A DNA stretch of 64,000 bases, from positions 40,915,853 through 40,979,852 of the forward strand of contig NC_133657.1 in assembly GCF_009905375.1 (NCBI RefSeq), in the 5' to 3' direction. How positions within the stretch are numbered: the first letter of the stretch is position 1; the number at the start of each line of letters is the position of its first letter. This stretch comes from Apium graveolens. Taxonomy: Eukaryota > Streptophyta > Magnoliopsida > Apiales > Apiaceae. Shown here piece after piece: positions 12,179 through 23,804 of the stretch. The notes below the pieces were generated by a model that was given only the letters and a program-made list of their open reading frames with translations, ran no database searches and was not told the DNA's origin. Both the position numbers and the translations under genes were made by a program.

Positions 12179-13148
12179 CTCGGTTTACGTTTGATTCATT
12201 CATTTTCTTTGAATCATAAATTGAACTTAAGAATTAGTTTTGACTTGAAAGAGTCCGAATGATTTCATATTCTTGGTAATGATAAAATGAACTTAGTAAA
12301 CCCTTTATTTTCCAACACAAGGTTTTCCAAATGAATTCCTGATGGATTGGATTGAGACATAAGAGAGTAGTGGGACTAGTCCAGTTATATAAGAGACTAG
12401 CGGGGCTAGTCCAATTTAAGGCTGAAATTATGCCATAGGTACCTTAAAGACCAGATGGTGGTCGGTACGGGCTGTTCACCCATATTATTTATAAAAGTTA
12501 AAGTAGTCCAATCAAGGGTTCCCTATCATTTAATAAAGAGAAATTGAATATCTTTACTGAGCAATTGCTTCTTTAAATGATATGGTTTACAATGATTTGT
12601 GATGAGTTGATTGTGATATTGTTTACTATTCAGCTTTGAGAACCCTGATTCTATTCTGATATTTTTATCAATCATATAATTGATTTCCAGAGTTGAATAT
12701 ATTCTTGCTTTCCTATTAAAAGATCCTTTGAGATCCAAATAGTGATTTTTGATGAATATCGGCTTTCATCCTATCTTGAACTTTGATTCCTGAAAGCCCA
12801 AAGCCTTTCTTCTTAACCTTTCCTTTGCCAAAAACAGAAATTTGCCACCAAGAAATATAAAAGTAGAATGCCTTAAAAAATGATTTTTGTATATTGTTGT
12901 TATTGCATCATAGAACTGTCATATAGTTACTTGTTGGGCTTTTTATGCTCATATATTTTGCTTTGTTCTATCCATGGTAGTTAAGCGAGAAGATGGTCAG
13001 ACTTAGGCGCACTGCTCGTAAGAGCGTACCTGGTGGTCCCTACCGTGTTGTAGGCTTCCAGATGCCAGAGCAGGTAGTATGGATCCTCATTGATAGTTTA
13101 TTGTTGTATGGATCCTCATTTCCTAACCCCGAGATTGAGGGCGTCACA

Positions 13149-15394
13149 TTCCCTATTTGTTGTAGAGCCAATTATTGTTTTTTTGAGGTCTACTCTCAAC
13201 TTGTGGCAGCTCTTCATTACTTTCAAATTGCAGGAAATGCAGTCAAACTTGTCACAGAATGAGTAGGGATCATTTGCATTGGCTTCATTGTATATGCAGG
13301 CTCCTTCAACTGGCTTACTGACTTCCTTTTTGCAAAGGTGAGTTAAGTGATTCACAGAGCCACATTTCTCACATTTCTTTCTTGGAGCATCTGCAACATA
13401 AGCAAAATTATTACTTTTGTTTATCCCAATTTTCCTATTTGTATTTTTCTTCTTCTTTCTTGCATCTTAATCTTAATTTCTTTAAAAGGTGTCTTGGTGC
13501 TTTGGTTGTCCATGAGATTTTCTTCATCCTTAGAAGATTGAGTTGAATTTGCATTTTTCTTCTCATTGTCCTCATCTGCAATTTCTTACTTGATAATCAA
13601 TTCTTCTTCACTGAAGTTTACTTCACATGCCTTGAACATAGGTGCCCGACCTTTTTCAGCATTGCTGGAACATTTTCATTTTTTGTTGTTTTTCCTTTAT
13701 CACTTATGTTTTTCTTTTTATTGTTCAAGGCATCATAGTCAAGACCAATATCAATATTTGCACATGGCTTATTTTTCTCATGGTATTGACCAACCAACTC
13801 AGATGCATTCCTGAAGGACTTCAACTTCACTTCATTTTTCTCCAGCTTTTCTCTTAACACAGCTTCAATCTCATTTGCACACTTGAGCTTGTTCTTCACA
13901 TAAACATTTTCGTGTTTCAAAGCTTCAAACTGTACTATCAACAATTCAGTTCCTTATTTTTCATTCTCAAGCTTCTCATTTATCTTTGTTAGTCTGCTTA
14001 CTTCTTCATTAGCAGCCACCATACTTGTATGAATGTGAACCATTTTTGTACTCATCTTTTCAACAGTTTCCTTATATTGATTCACATTTAAATCAATGGT
14101 GGTAAGAGTTGGTACCTGTGTTTTTGATGAAGAAGACTCTCCTTGCTCCAAGGCCATTAGTGCATAATTTCCAACTTCTTCATCTTCATCATTGTCAGAG
14201 TCATCCCAACTTTTAACTTCTGCAACATAAGCTTTGCTTTGCTGTTTCTTTAGAAGAGCTTCATACTTTGCTTTTAATTCAAGATAAGCTTTGTCTTTCT
14301 TTGCTTTCTTGGGTTTCCTGCACTCTGTAGCAAAATGGCCCAACTTATTATAATTGAAGCACCTTATCTTTGATCAGTCCACAGATCCAGTTTTGTAACC
14401 ATTTTTGCTATCAGATGTGTACTTCCCTTTTCCTTTCCAGCTGTTGTCATTGTTGAATGAATGTCATTTACCCTTGAAGAACCTTGGCTTCTTAACTCTA
14501 ATATTAGAGAACTTTCTTGCCAGATAGGACATTCATTGATCTAGCTCATCAAGTTCATCCAGGGTGTAGAACTCATCTTCTTCCAGTTCTAGTATAACTT
14601 GTTCCTGTGAATCATTGATTCTTTGCTCACTTGTTGAGGTAGCTGGAGTCTGGGATCTTGACTCATCATTAGAGGTCTGGATTTCATTGACAATTAGGGC
14701 ACTTGAACCATCTATAACATGCCCTTTACCAGACCTTAATGATTTTCTTTGAATCATTTCTAGTTCATATGTTTTCAAGATTCTATACAGGACTTCCAGA
14801 GTTATTATGCTCAAGTCTCTCCCTTCCCTGATTGCTGAGATTTTCTGTTCCAAATGATCAGGGAGAGTAAGCAAAAATTTCAAGTTCACTTCTTCAGCAT
14901 CATAGTACTTGTCATGAAGCTGCAAGTCATTAATCAGCTTATTGAACCTTTCAAACAAATTAGTGATACTTTCTTTTGGGACATGCAACCCTCATATTAT
15001 GAAATCAGTATCCTTCTTTGATTATATCTAACCTCCTCAGTTCCCTCACAGAGTATTTCAATCTTTTCCCAGATCTATTTGGCATTGTCACAGTTGACAA
15101 TATTGTTGTGCATTACATTTTCAAGTGTTTCTATTAAAATCAACTGCAAGCCACTATCCAGGGAAACTTTCTCTTTTTCAGGCTCAGTGTACTCAGAAGG
15201 GTCTTTTGGAGCATAATGAGCTGGAATGACCATATCTCCGTCTGTAGATTATCAACTCTAACCATAGGAGTGAAGGGCCCATTTTTGAGAATATGGATAT
15301 AGAGTGGATTGGCCATCCTGATAAACAGCAACATTTTCTTTTTCCAAAGAGTGTAATTAGCTTTGTCAAAGGTAGGGATTTTGATGCTACTGAT
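13149..15394 (-). pseudogene. SIRE-1 gag, degenerate
   Basis: Pieces of a SIRE-type gag in order on the minus strand: IKIPTFDKANYTLWKKK near 15370; capsid-like FERFNKLINDLQL and LPDHLEQKISAIREGRDLS near 14950-14800; a decayed zinc knuckle ending GHFATECRKPK near 14320; then a long coiled-coil tail (about 14280-13620); and a Cys-rich part (CDKFDCISCNLKV) near 13230. Several stops and frame changes separate them. The first seven or so codons (MNTQKIS) lie at 23754-23735 beyond the nested insertion. Homologous to the gag of SIRE-2 (58206-60480) but clearly diverged. Not functional. Confidence 0.85.
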
Positions 15395-16507
15395 TGTTAG
15401 GGCTAAACACGTGCTAATATTCATGCAAGTATACGTGATCACAAGTAATGTAGAATTATTTCTAGTTCATTCCCACAGGGACTGGTTTGGTTTAATTTTA
15501 TAATTTATGCACTTATACGCCGATGATATGGTTATTATTCAATGCTAAGACGATAACAAATTGGGTTTTGATTATACTACGAATTAAACTAGAAATTATA
15601 ACTAAGAGATTTAAGAGATGAGAATATTATATGACACAAACATGAGATTCTAACTTCATTAAATACTTCCTTCAATAGCCTTATTATTCTTATCCTTAGC
15701 ATGCAATGGTGATGACACTAATCAGATAACACAAAACTGCTAAACGCTAACTTTCGTTGCACGAATAATATACTATCAGACATCCATAAAAGAGATAGAA
15801 GCTGAATAAACACCAATTATATTGAGACCCTATATGTCTATAGAATTTGTCAACATAATGATTTAAAGCACAAGTTATCTATCATGATTACATAGGGCAA
15901 GTAAGATGGTCAAAATTACCTACGAATCATGCATAACAATAACACATGAACCTATGCTAGCATTGTAAGTTCTAAATCCTTAATTCATTGTCGCTTCATT
16001 AAAGATTAACACGCTATCTTATAAGTTCAGGACACTCATAAGAAGAATAAGCACAACCAATACTAGGTTATCATACAATCACCACATACTAAGGCATCGA
16101 AACAAATTAACTAAAGGAATTCACAAGTAAATCCGCCAGAACCCCACGATAACGATTAGGCCATAATTGGACTCATCATCAACGTGGGTTCCGATGAAAG
16201 CATGGTATAATAAATCTAGTCTTTATACTGAATAAATAATAAACCAAGTACGAAATAAGAGTATAGTTTCACGAATAAGAAAACTAGCATCCAAATTTAC
16301 AACTTAGAACAAAAAATCATAAGTTAAAACTAGATCTTTTTCGCCTTTGTTGAATCGTGCTAAAACGGTCTTCTTACACCTTCTCCTTGTGCTCTAGTAT
16401 GTCTCCTTATGAAAAACGTCCTTTATTTATGTATATATAACAGCCCACGCAAAGTAGAAGTCCTCCAATCAGAAGCCAAGTAGAATTAGGATTTTAACAT
16501 CCCGACC

Positions 16508-16580
16508 CGGCGCGGCCGCGCGCGCTGTGTCTCAATAGTTTGGGCGCGGCCGCGAACTATGATAGCGCGGCCGCGCCGGC
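16508..16580. repeat. GC-rich palindrome cluster, three NotI sites
   Basis: GCGGCCGC occurs at 16512, 16546 and 16567, each in a longer GC palindrome, inside otherwise AT-rich DNA near the 3' end of the LTR-like element. In RNA these would fold into stable hairpins. Confidence 0.9.
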
Positions 16581-16673
16581 CTCCTGGACAAAATTCCACT
16601 TTTTTTTCTTTTCTTGCTGCAATGAGTTGGCTTCCCGAGCTTTATTTCTTGGACACAATCCTAACGCCATATT

Positions 16674-17126
16674 TGAAGGGTTTTTAGCACATAAACGCAG
16701 CGAAAACGTAAATTTAAATCTTAAAAAAAATGAAACCCTCGGCAGGATCCATGCGAAAAATAATATTTAATTTATAGTTCAGTATGTTTACCTTAAGAAG
16801 CTTTATGTTAATGGAAAGATGGAGGTCTTTAATGGCGATCCAAAAATGATGAACGGAGATCCTTAGCAGCTGCTCCTCAAGTGTGAAGCACTCCACCGGT
16901 ATCCACCAAGAAAACGATGTAATGAAGGAGGAGGAGATGGAGAGAATTAGGGTTTTGTGAATCTTTTTGGTTGAGGCAAAAATAGGGTCTATAATAGTAT
17001 ATTTATAGGCAAAATTTTCAGCTGAAAATTTTCCCATAAAATATTATTATTATTAACCCTTTATTATTCTCACTAATAATTAAAACACCTTTTAATTATT
17101 AATCCTTTTTCTAAACTCTTTAGAAA
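16674..17126 (-). repeat. Truncated 3' LTR of the Angela-like element
   Basis: Matches 21871-22323 and then stops abruptly at TAGAAA, joining RNase H coding sequence. A TATA box at 17000-17007 (minus strand) is retained. Confidence 0.9.
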
Positions 17127-19949
17127 CACGTACCCTGACATGGATTTGCTATCACTTTCTGATTGAAAACTAGAGTCAGTATAACCCTCTATTTTCAACT
17201 CAGATTCACCACCAAAAACAAGAAAAATGTCCTGAGTCTTTCGCAAGTACTTAAGGATGTTTTTCACTGCTTTCCAGTGGTCTTCACCTGGATTGGACTA
17301 ATATCTGCTCGTCACACTAATTGAATAAGCAACATCAGGCCTTGTACACAACATCGCGTACATGATAGATCCTATTGCTGAAGCATAAGGAATCTTACTC
17401 ATACGCTCTCTTTCCTCAGGTGTCTTATGAGATATTTTTTTCGGAAAGGGACACTCCATGGCTCATCGGTATGAGACCTCTTTTGGAGTTTTCCATGCTA
17501 AACCTTTTAAGCACTTTCTGGATGTATGTACCCTGGGTAAGACCTATCATTCTTCTAGATCTATCTCTATAGATCTTCATACCGAGAATGTAGGATGTTT
17601 CTCCCAAGTCCTTCATGGTGAAGTTCTTTGTTAGCCATACTTTGACTGATTGTAGCATCGGTATATCATTTCCTATAAGAAGTATGTCATCCACATACAA
17701 TACAAGAAATGTTACCGCACTCCCACTAACCTTCTTGTAGACACATGATTCATCTATGTTTTTGATAAAACCAAACTCTTTGATTGTCTCATCAAAATGG
17801 ATGTTCCATCTATGAGAAGATTGCCTTAAACCATATATGGTTCGCAGCAGCTTACACACTAGGTGTTCATTTCCCTTGGAAAGAAAACCCTCTGGCTGTG
17901 TCATATACACTTCCTCCTCAAGTTCCCCATTGAGGAAGGCCGTTTTCACGTCTATTTGCCAGATCTCATAGTCGTAGTAAGCAGCAATCGCAAGCAAAAT
18001 CCGAATTGATTTTAACAGGGCTACAGGCGAAAAAGTTTCATCAAAGTCAATCCCTTGCCTTTGTTTGAATCCTTTTACCACGAGCCTGGCCTTATAGGTC
18101 TCCACCTGGCCATCTGCTCCAATCTTTCTTTTGTATACCCACTTGCACCCAATAGACTTAACACCTTCAGGAGCCTCAACCAGAGTCCATACTTGGTTGG
18201 TATACATAGATTCCATTTCGGATTTCATGGCACTATGCCATTTCTCTGAGTCAACACTACTCATAGCCTCATTATAGGTCACAGGGTTGTCATCATCACC
18301 GATTGACAACTCATTGTCATTCTCAATGACAAGGCCATAATACCTCTCAGGTTGGCGAGACACTCTCCCTGTCCTACGAATGGGCTGTTCCACAGAAGGT
18401 TGTTCAGTCTGAACAGGTGTTTCCACTTTGTCCGTAGTAGTTTGTGCTTCTTGAACTTCATCAAGTTCAATTTTGCTCCCACTGTTTCCTTCAAGGATAA
18501 ACTCCTTTTCCAAGAAGGTAGCATGTCTGGAGACAAACACCCGATGATCGGTGTAAAAGTAATACCCCAAAGTCTCTTTAGGATATCCCACAAAATTACA
18601 TTTTATGGATCGAGATTCTAGCTTATCTGGGTCAACTTTCTTGACATAAGCTGGACATCCCCAAATCTTAACGTGTTTAAGACTCGGTTTCCTTTCTTTC
18701 CATATCTCATATGGTGTTTGAGGAACAGATTTGGAAGGCACCTTATTCAGTAAATATGCTGAGGTTTCCAATGCATAACCCCATAGGAATACTGGAAGAT
18801 TCAAATAACTCATCATGGACCGAACCATGTCTAACAAAGTTCGATTTCTCCTTTCAGATACCCCATTTAACTGTGGAGTATATGGAGGAGTCCACTGGGA
18901 GACTATACCATTTTCTTTGAGATAATCTAGAAACTCTCCATTCAAGTATTCACCACCTCGATCTGATCGAAGAGTTATAATACTGTGTTTGGTTTATTTC
19001 TCCACTTCATGTTTATATTCTTTGAACTTTTCAAAGGCTTCAGACTTGTGTTTCATCAAATACACATATCCGAATCTAGATATATCATCTATGAAAGTAA
19101 TGAAGTACGAAAATCCACCCATGGCTTGCGTAGACATTGGTCCACATACATCTGTGTGTACCAATCCTAGCAAATCTGCAGCCCTCTCTCCATGTCCACT
19201 AAATGGAGATTTGGTCATTTTACCCAATAGACAAGACTCGCATGTAGGATATGATTCAAAATCAAAGGGGTCAAGTAACCCTTCCTTATGCAATGTCCGC
19301 AGTCTATTTTCACTAATATGACCTAGCCTACAGTGCCATAAATAGGTCAGATTTTCATCATCTCATTTTCTTTTATTAGTTTGTTCAATATGAAGTAAAT
19401 CATGCTCTATGTCACATACATACAGACCATTATTTAAAATGCCACGTCCAAAAAGAACATTATCTCTAAGGATAGAACATTCATTATTCTTAATAATAAA
19501 TGAAAAACCATCCACATCAAACATAGGAATAGAAACAATATTCCTCACAATAGAGGGAACATAATAACAATTATTCAAAATAATAGTCTTGCCCGTAGGC
19601 ATATGTAAACTAAATGATCCTACAGATATGGCCGCAACCCTTGCTCCATTGCCCATTCAAGAGTCCTACTTCCCTTTAGTCCTTGCAACAAATTGCAAAT
19701 ATGAGAACCACAGGCGGTATCTAATACCCAAGTAGAAATTTGATCTAGTGACATATTAACTTCGATCATGAACATGCCTGAATCAGAAGCGGTAGTCTTA
19801 CTACCCTTCTTCTTCTTCAATTCTGCAAGGTAAACCTTGCAGTTCCTCTTCCAGTGCCCTAACTTGTTATGGTGAAAACAAACAGCTAAATTAGGACCAG
19901 TCAACTTGTGAGCATCTAGTATGCTCCGGAGTGATAGTGCAGAAGACAT
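17127..19949 (-). pseudogene. Angela-like gag-pol, gag deleted, RNase H truncated
   Basis: Starts with a 20-residue gag stub (MSSALSLRSILDAHKLTGPN) that jumps straight to a zinc knuckle (CFHHNKLGHWKRNC; the second Cys is His), so the capsid region has been removed. Then: protease DTACGSHIC, integrase zinc finger and DDE region ([28 protein letters not shown]), reverse transcriptase with [12 protein letters not shown], and RNase H up to the DSKSMSGYVF motif, where the deletion joins LTR. Frameshifts near 19640 and 17400; stops near 19363, 18991 and 17300. Integrase C-terminus and reverse transcriptase form an uninterrupted 506-codon frame, 18945-17425. Non-functional. Confidence 0.9.
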
Positions 19950-20150
19950 GACGAATATAGTAAATCTGTAAATGATAAACACATAACAACACTTAGCAAA
20001 TATTCAATTTCATTTCAAAACACTATATAAATCGGGTCTTTATTTATAAGTGTCTCCCACTAGTTTATCTAAATTTTTCAACCCCCTAAGTGAAAATTAA
20101 GCATTCATAATGCTAGTGGGAATAGGGATCCAATATTCCATCACACAACC

Positions 20151-20448
20151 TCGGCTGTGGCACGAAACATCATGTGATGTTCAATAGGTAGACAACTCTT
20201 GTCAATTACATCTTATGTTATTCCCTAATATAAGTTTAGCCTCTTGAATAATTGAGTCACGGCTGTGGCACGATAAACTCAATATTCTAAGTCAAGTCTA
20301 ACCCAACATTTCATACAATTGAATCAGTCTCCAACGGCCCACGGCTGTAGCACATACCGACCTTTAGATTCTAATTCAATGTACACATCTCTATGTAATA
20401 GACAAGTATTTCTTATTTCGAAATCAAAGCCCTCGGCTGTAGCACGAA
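20151..20448. repeat. Four spaced copies of a 14-16 bp motif in the Angela leader
   Basis: CGGCTGTGGCACGA or close variants near 20152, 20260, 20342 and 20434, spaced 108, 82 and 92 bases. They lie in the 1.9-kb untranslated leader (19950-21857), which has no coding signal. Confidence 0.85.
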
Positions 20449-21857
20449 ACGACAATGATTTAAAAATAAGAACCACTTTCTACCATGTTGGAAGGCTATG
20501 ACCGACACAAGCCCGTTGTGTCATTGGCCAATTACTACTTGATATTATTTAATTTTAGAGGGATTATATTACGTTACAATCATAATCATATTATAAAGAG
20601 ATTCTTCCTTTTAAATTAAATATTTCAAATCAATAATCGACAATCAGATGATTCCCAGATCGGGTGGAACATTGTCAAGAGGCGTCACTTAATAACCCTT
20701 TCTTACAGATAGAAATCTTTTGTTGACAGAATCATCCTTTCTCTCAATATTGAAAATTCATATTCAATTACATGTTTCATAAACACAAGAATCTCATGAT
20801 CGTATTCATAATATTTATTGTTAAGGCAAGAAACGATTCCTATTCTAGATTTTCTAGAGCACGCCTTATATTGGTTTAAGTTCACCTAAATCTATCATCT
20901 CATGGTAAACATAGGCATATATCTCATATATAAAATTAAATAAAAAAGTAAATGTAAAGTGCAATAAAGTAAATGTGTTTGGTTATGGCCCCATCCTATG
21001 TGATCTTTATCAAGCTCATGATAAAGATCAAGGTCAATCTAATATGGTGATGAAAATAAATACAACTACTTATTACATAAGTCTTCTTCTTTGTTTAGAC
21101 TTCTTGTATGCCTCGTCTTCTTCTTTGTATCACCTCCATTGGATAGCCTTCTTGAGTCTTCAATTACATTACATGTTTGAAGTAAAACTAATCTAATGAA
21201 CTTACAAGAATAACTCGAGTTACATTCGAGATTTATGATTACAAAGATTGACGACATGCAAGTCGTATTTAAAACCAAAACCAAAACCATTACACTAAGG
21301 TCGAAAGGCCATAACCATCCACCATGTTCATACAACACATAAAAGAATGTTAAAACACATAATCTGATCTTAACATATCATATTATCCATGATCTAATCA
21401 TAAAAAGAAAATATGACAAAAATCAGAAAAATCAGAATCAAATTAGAAAATAAGAATCATTGTTTACAGGCAGTAAACGACGTCAAACGCCTTACAGACG
21501 AGTCGTTGATAGCTTTAGCTATCAGTTTTGTTCAGACGCTCGTTTACCTATGGAATATGGTATTCGTTTGCGTAAATCGGACACCAGACCCAGATTTCAG
21601 CAAATCTGCAGCAGCCAATTCAGAATCCGTATCTAATATGATTCTCATAATTAGAACAAACATAAATCATATATATATCATTATATATACAGATTACATA
21701 ATCATCTTATGATTATACAACTCACATGAATATCATATATTCAAAACCATACATATATAAACATATTATATCAACATCAAATCATGGCGAATCACGTACA
21801 TGCTCATATATCAAAAATAGTTAAACACATAAATGAATTAAAAACTTTTCACAAGTA

Positions 21858-21869
21858 GCTCTGATGTCA
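21858..21869 (-). other. Primer binding site of the Angela-like element
   Basis: The minus strand reads TGACATCAGAGC, two bases different from the usual initiator-Met site, next to the LTR start at 21871. Confidence 0.75.
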
Positions 21870-21870
21870 T

Positions 21871-23575
21871 TGAAGGGTTTTTAGCACATAAACGCAGCGA
21901 AAACGTAAATTTAAATCTTAAAAAAAAACGAAACCCTCCGCAGGATCCATGTGAAAAATAATATTTAATTCGTAGTTCAGTATGTTTACCTTAAGAAACT
22001 TTATGTTAATGGAAAGATGGAGGTCTTTAATGGCGATCCAAAAACGATGAACGGAGATCCTTAGCAGCTGCTCCTCAAGTGTGAAGCACTCCACCGGTAT
22101 CCACCAAGAAAACGATGTAATGAAGGAGGAGGAGATGGAGAGAATTAGGGTTTTGTAAATTTTTTTGGTTGAGGCAAAAATAAGGTCTATAATAGTATAT
22201 TTATAGGCAAAATTTTCAGCTGAAAATTTCCCATAAAATATTATTATTATTAACCCTTTATTATTCTCACTAATAATTAAAACACCTTTTAATTATTAAT
22301 CCTTTTTCTAACCTCTTTAGAAATAATTCTCTCACTTGATTTAATTTCCAAAAATTAAATTCTTAATTAATAATATAAGAACCTTTTCTTAATTAATTTA
22401 TAATCAATTAAATCTCATTTAATCAATTATTAAATTTGCCAATTAATTATTTATTTCATAAATAAATAATTATCAGTCATTATTAATTAATTCCTCCACC
22501 ATTAAATCATTCTCTTTTATGGTGTGACCCTGTAGGTTCAATATTAAGCCGGTAGTAGAAATAAATAATAATAAAACTATTTTATCATTATTTTTATATA
22601 TTCTCTAATTCATTAAATATGATTAATTAATTAATCATATTTATTCTACATCGTGAGGGATACATCTCAGCATATCGCGACTATCCGGATTATATGAATT
22701 CACTGCTTAGAATACCAAGAACCTATTCAGTGAGTAGTTACCGTACAATTAATTCCTTCTACCCTGCAATGTCACGATTAAATACAAGGCATGGAACTTG
22801 TGTCAAGCCTATCTTATTTAATCACTTGCTTTCTCATTCACTATGTTTAGTTCTATTTAATGTAAATTAGAAACTCCTTTCTAATTTCATTCACTCTAGC
22901 CAGAGATTCCTGAACTACATAAGTGGATCAGCATTGAACATTCTCTTCCTCCACTGGAAGGGGTAGATCCTTTATTGATCATACACTATCTTCGTGTACA
23001 AATTCCTATACCCGGTAGAGCCCTTATAATTGTCCCTTGAGACTAAGAACTAAACCAAAGCATAGTTCAGTGTACACAAGATGACTATGATGACCTCAAG
23101 TCTAAGGATACTTGTACAACTATCACTATATGAACAACTGCTGACACGTGAGTGAACTCCATCAGTTGTCCAGCTTTGTGAGTCATGTTTAGTGAACTTA
23201 TTCTATAAAAAGCACCTACATACTAGCTATAGTGTCACCACATAAATGTCTATGAGAACAGACATCCTTCATAATGAAGCAAGCATAGTATGTACCGATC
23301 TTTGTGGATTATTAATTACCAGTTAGTAATCCTACGACCGGGAACTATTTAAGTTTAGAGTTATCATCTTTTTGGTCTCATTATTATGATCTCATCACAA
23401 TCCATAAAAAGCTTTACTCTAAACTGTGGTATATCTTATTTAAACATTTAAATAGATAGAGCCTGCAATAAAAATAAAACAAGCCTTTTATTAATATCAA
23501 TGAAATCAAAACAGATTACATAAAAGTTATTTCTAAATCCTCATACATGATTGGAATTAGGACATATCTCTTTCA
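21871..23575 (-). repeat. 5' LTR of the Angela-like element
   Basis: 1,705 bp. On the minus strand it begins TGAAAGAGATATGTCC and ends AAAAACCCTTCA. The target duplication at 23576-23580 fixes the outer end and the primer site fixes the inner end. Confidence 0.93.
22198..22205 (-). promoter_or_regulatory. Putative TATA box of the Angela-like LTR
   Basis: CCTATAAATATAC context on the minus strand, about 1.37 kb into the LTR, conserved in the truncated LTR at 17000-17007. Motif evidence only. Confidence 0.6.
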
Positions 23576-23790
23576 ATATTAGCACTAAAACAATGCTAAT
23601 TCACCTGAATTCCAGATTAATGCCTGAAATGCAAAAACACTAGAAAATACATTAAAACACCAATAACTTGAGTAGAAAAGCACCAATTTAAAGCTTAATG
23701 GAGCGTTATAAAGTGTCATAAATGCCCCTCAACACTGATTTTCTGTGTATTCATTCTTCCAAGATCTTGAATCTGTTTACTTTCAGTTTT

Positions 23791-23802
23791 GCTCTGATAC
23801 CA
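23791..23802 (-). other. Primer binding site of SIRE-1
   Basis: The minus strand reads TGGTATCAGAGC, two bases from the LTR boundary at 23805; gag starts 37 bases further on. Confidence 0.9.
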
Positions 23803-23804
23803 CT

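Larger units (their letters stand above)
11546..13148 (+). repeat. Partial gypsy LTR, plus orientation
   Basis: The right end reads GAGGGCGTCACA at 13148, closely matching the complement of the end shared by the other long gypsy LTRs here (8122 and 26215). The segment has no pol. The left end is the Tekay insertion point, so the rest of this LTR should lie left of the window. At 13148 it abuts SIRE gag in mid-frame, with TTCCC as the possible right target duplication. It could be a solo LTR or one end of a complete element. It contains two minisatellites and a short frame at 12993 (MVRLRRTARKS). Confidence 0.65.
16674..23575 (-). mobile_element. Angela-like Ty1/copia element with internal deletions
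   Basis: Flanked by ATATT at 16669-16673 and 23576-23580. On the minus strand: 5' LTR 23575-21871, primer site 21869-21858, long leader, gag-pol remnant 19949-17127, and only the last 453 bp of the 3' LTR (17126-16674). Two deletions are evident: most of gag, and the RNase H end with the polypurine tract and first 1.25 kb of the 3' LTR. The shared LTR part differs at about 11 of 453 sites by eye. Pol motifs resemble the Angela/BARE lineage. It cannot move on its own. Confidence 0.9.
15395..23734 (+). mobile_element. 1.43-kb LTR-like element, probable solo LTR, split by a later insertion
   Basis: Sequence 15395-16673 plus 23581-23734 forms one element starting TGTTAGGGCTAAAC and ending GCCCCTCAACA. 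It is flanked on both sides by CTGAT (15390-15394 and 23735-23739), and joining the flanks restores SIRE gag context. TG...CA ends and a 5-bp duplication fit a solo LTR; a plus-strand TATATATAA near 16430 fits an LTR promoter. There is no coding region. The ends are imperfectly complementary (TGTTAGGGC against TGTTGAGGGGC), so a DNA element is not fully excluded. The Angela-like element 16674-23575 is inserted in it. Confidence 0.7.
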
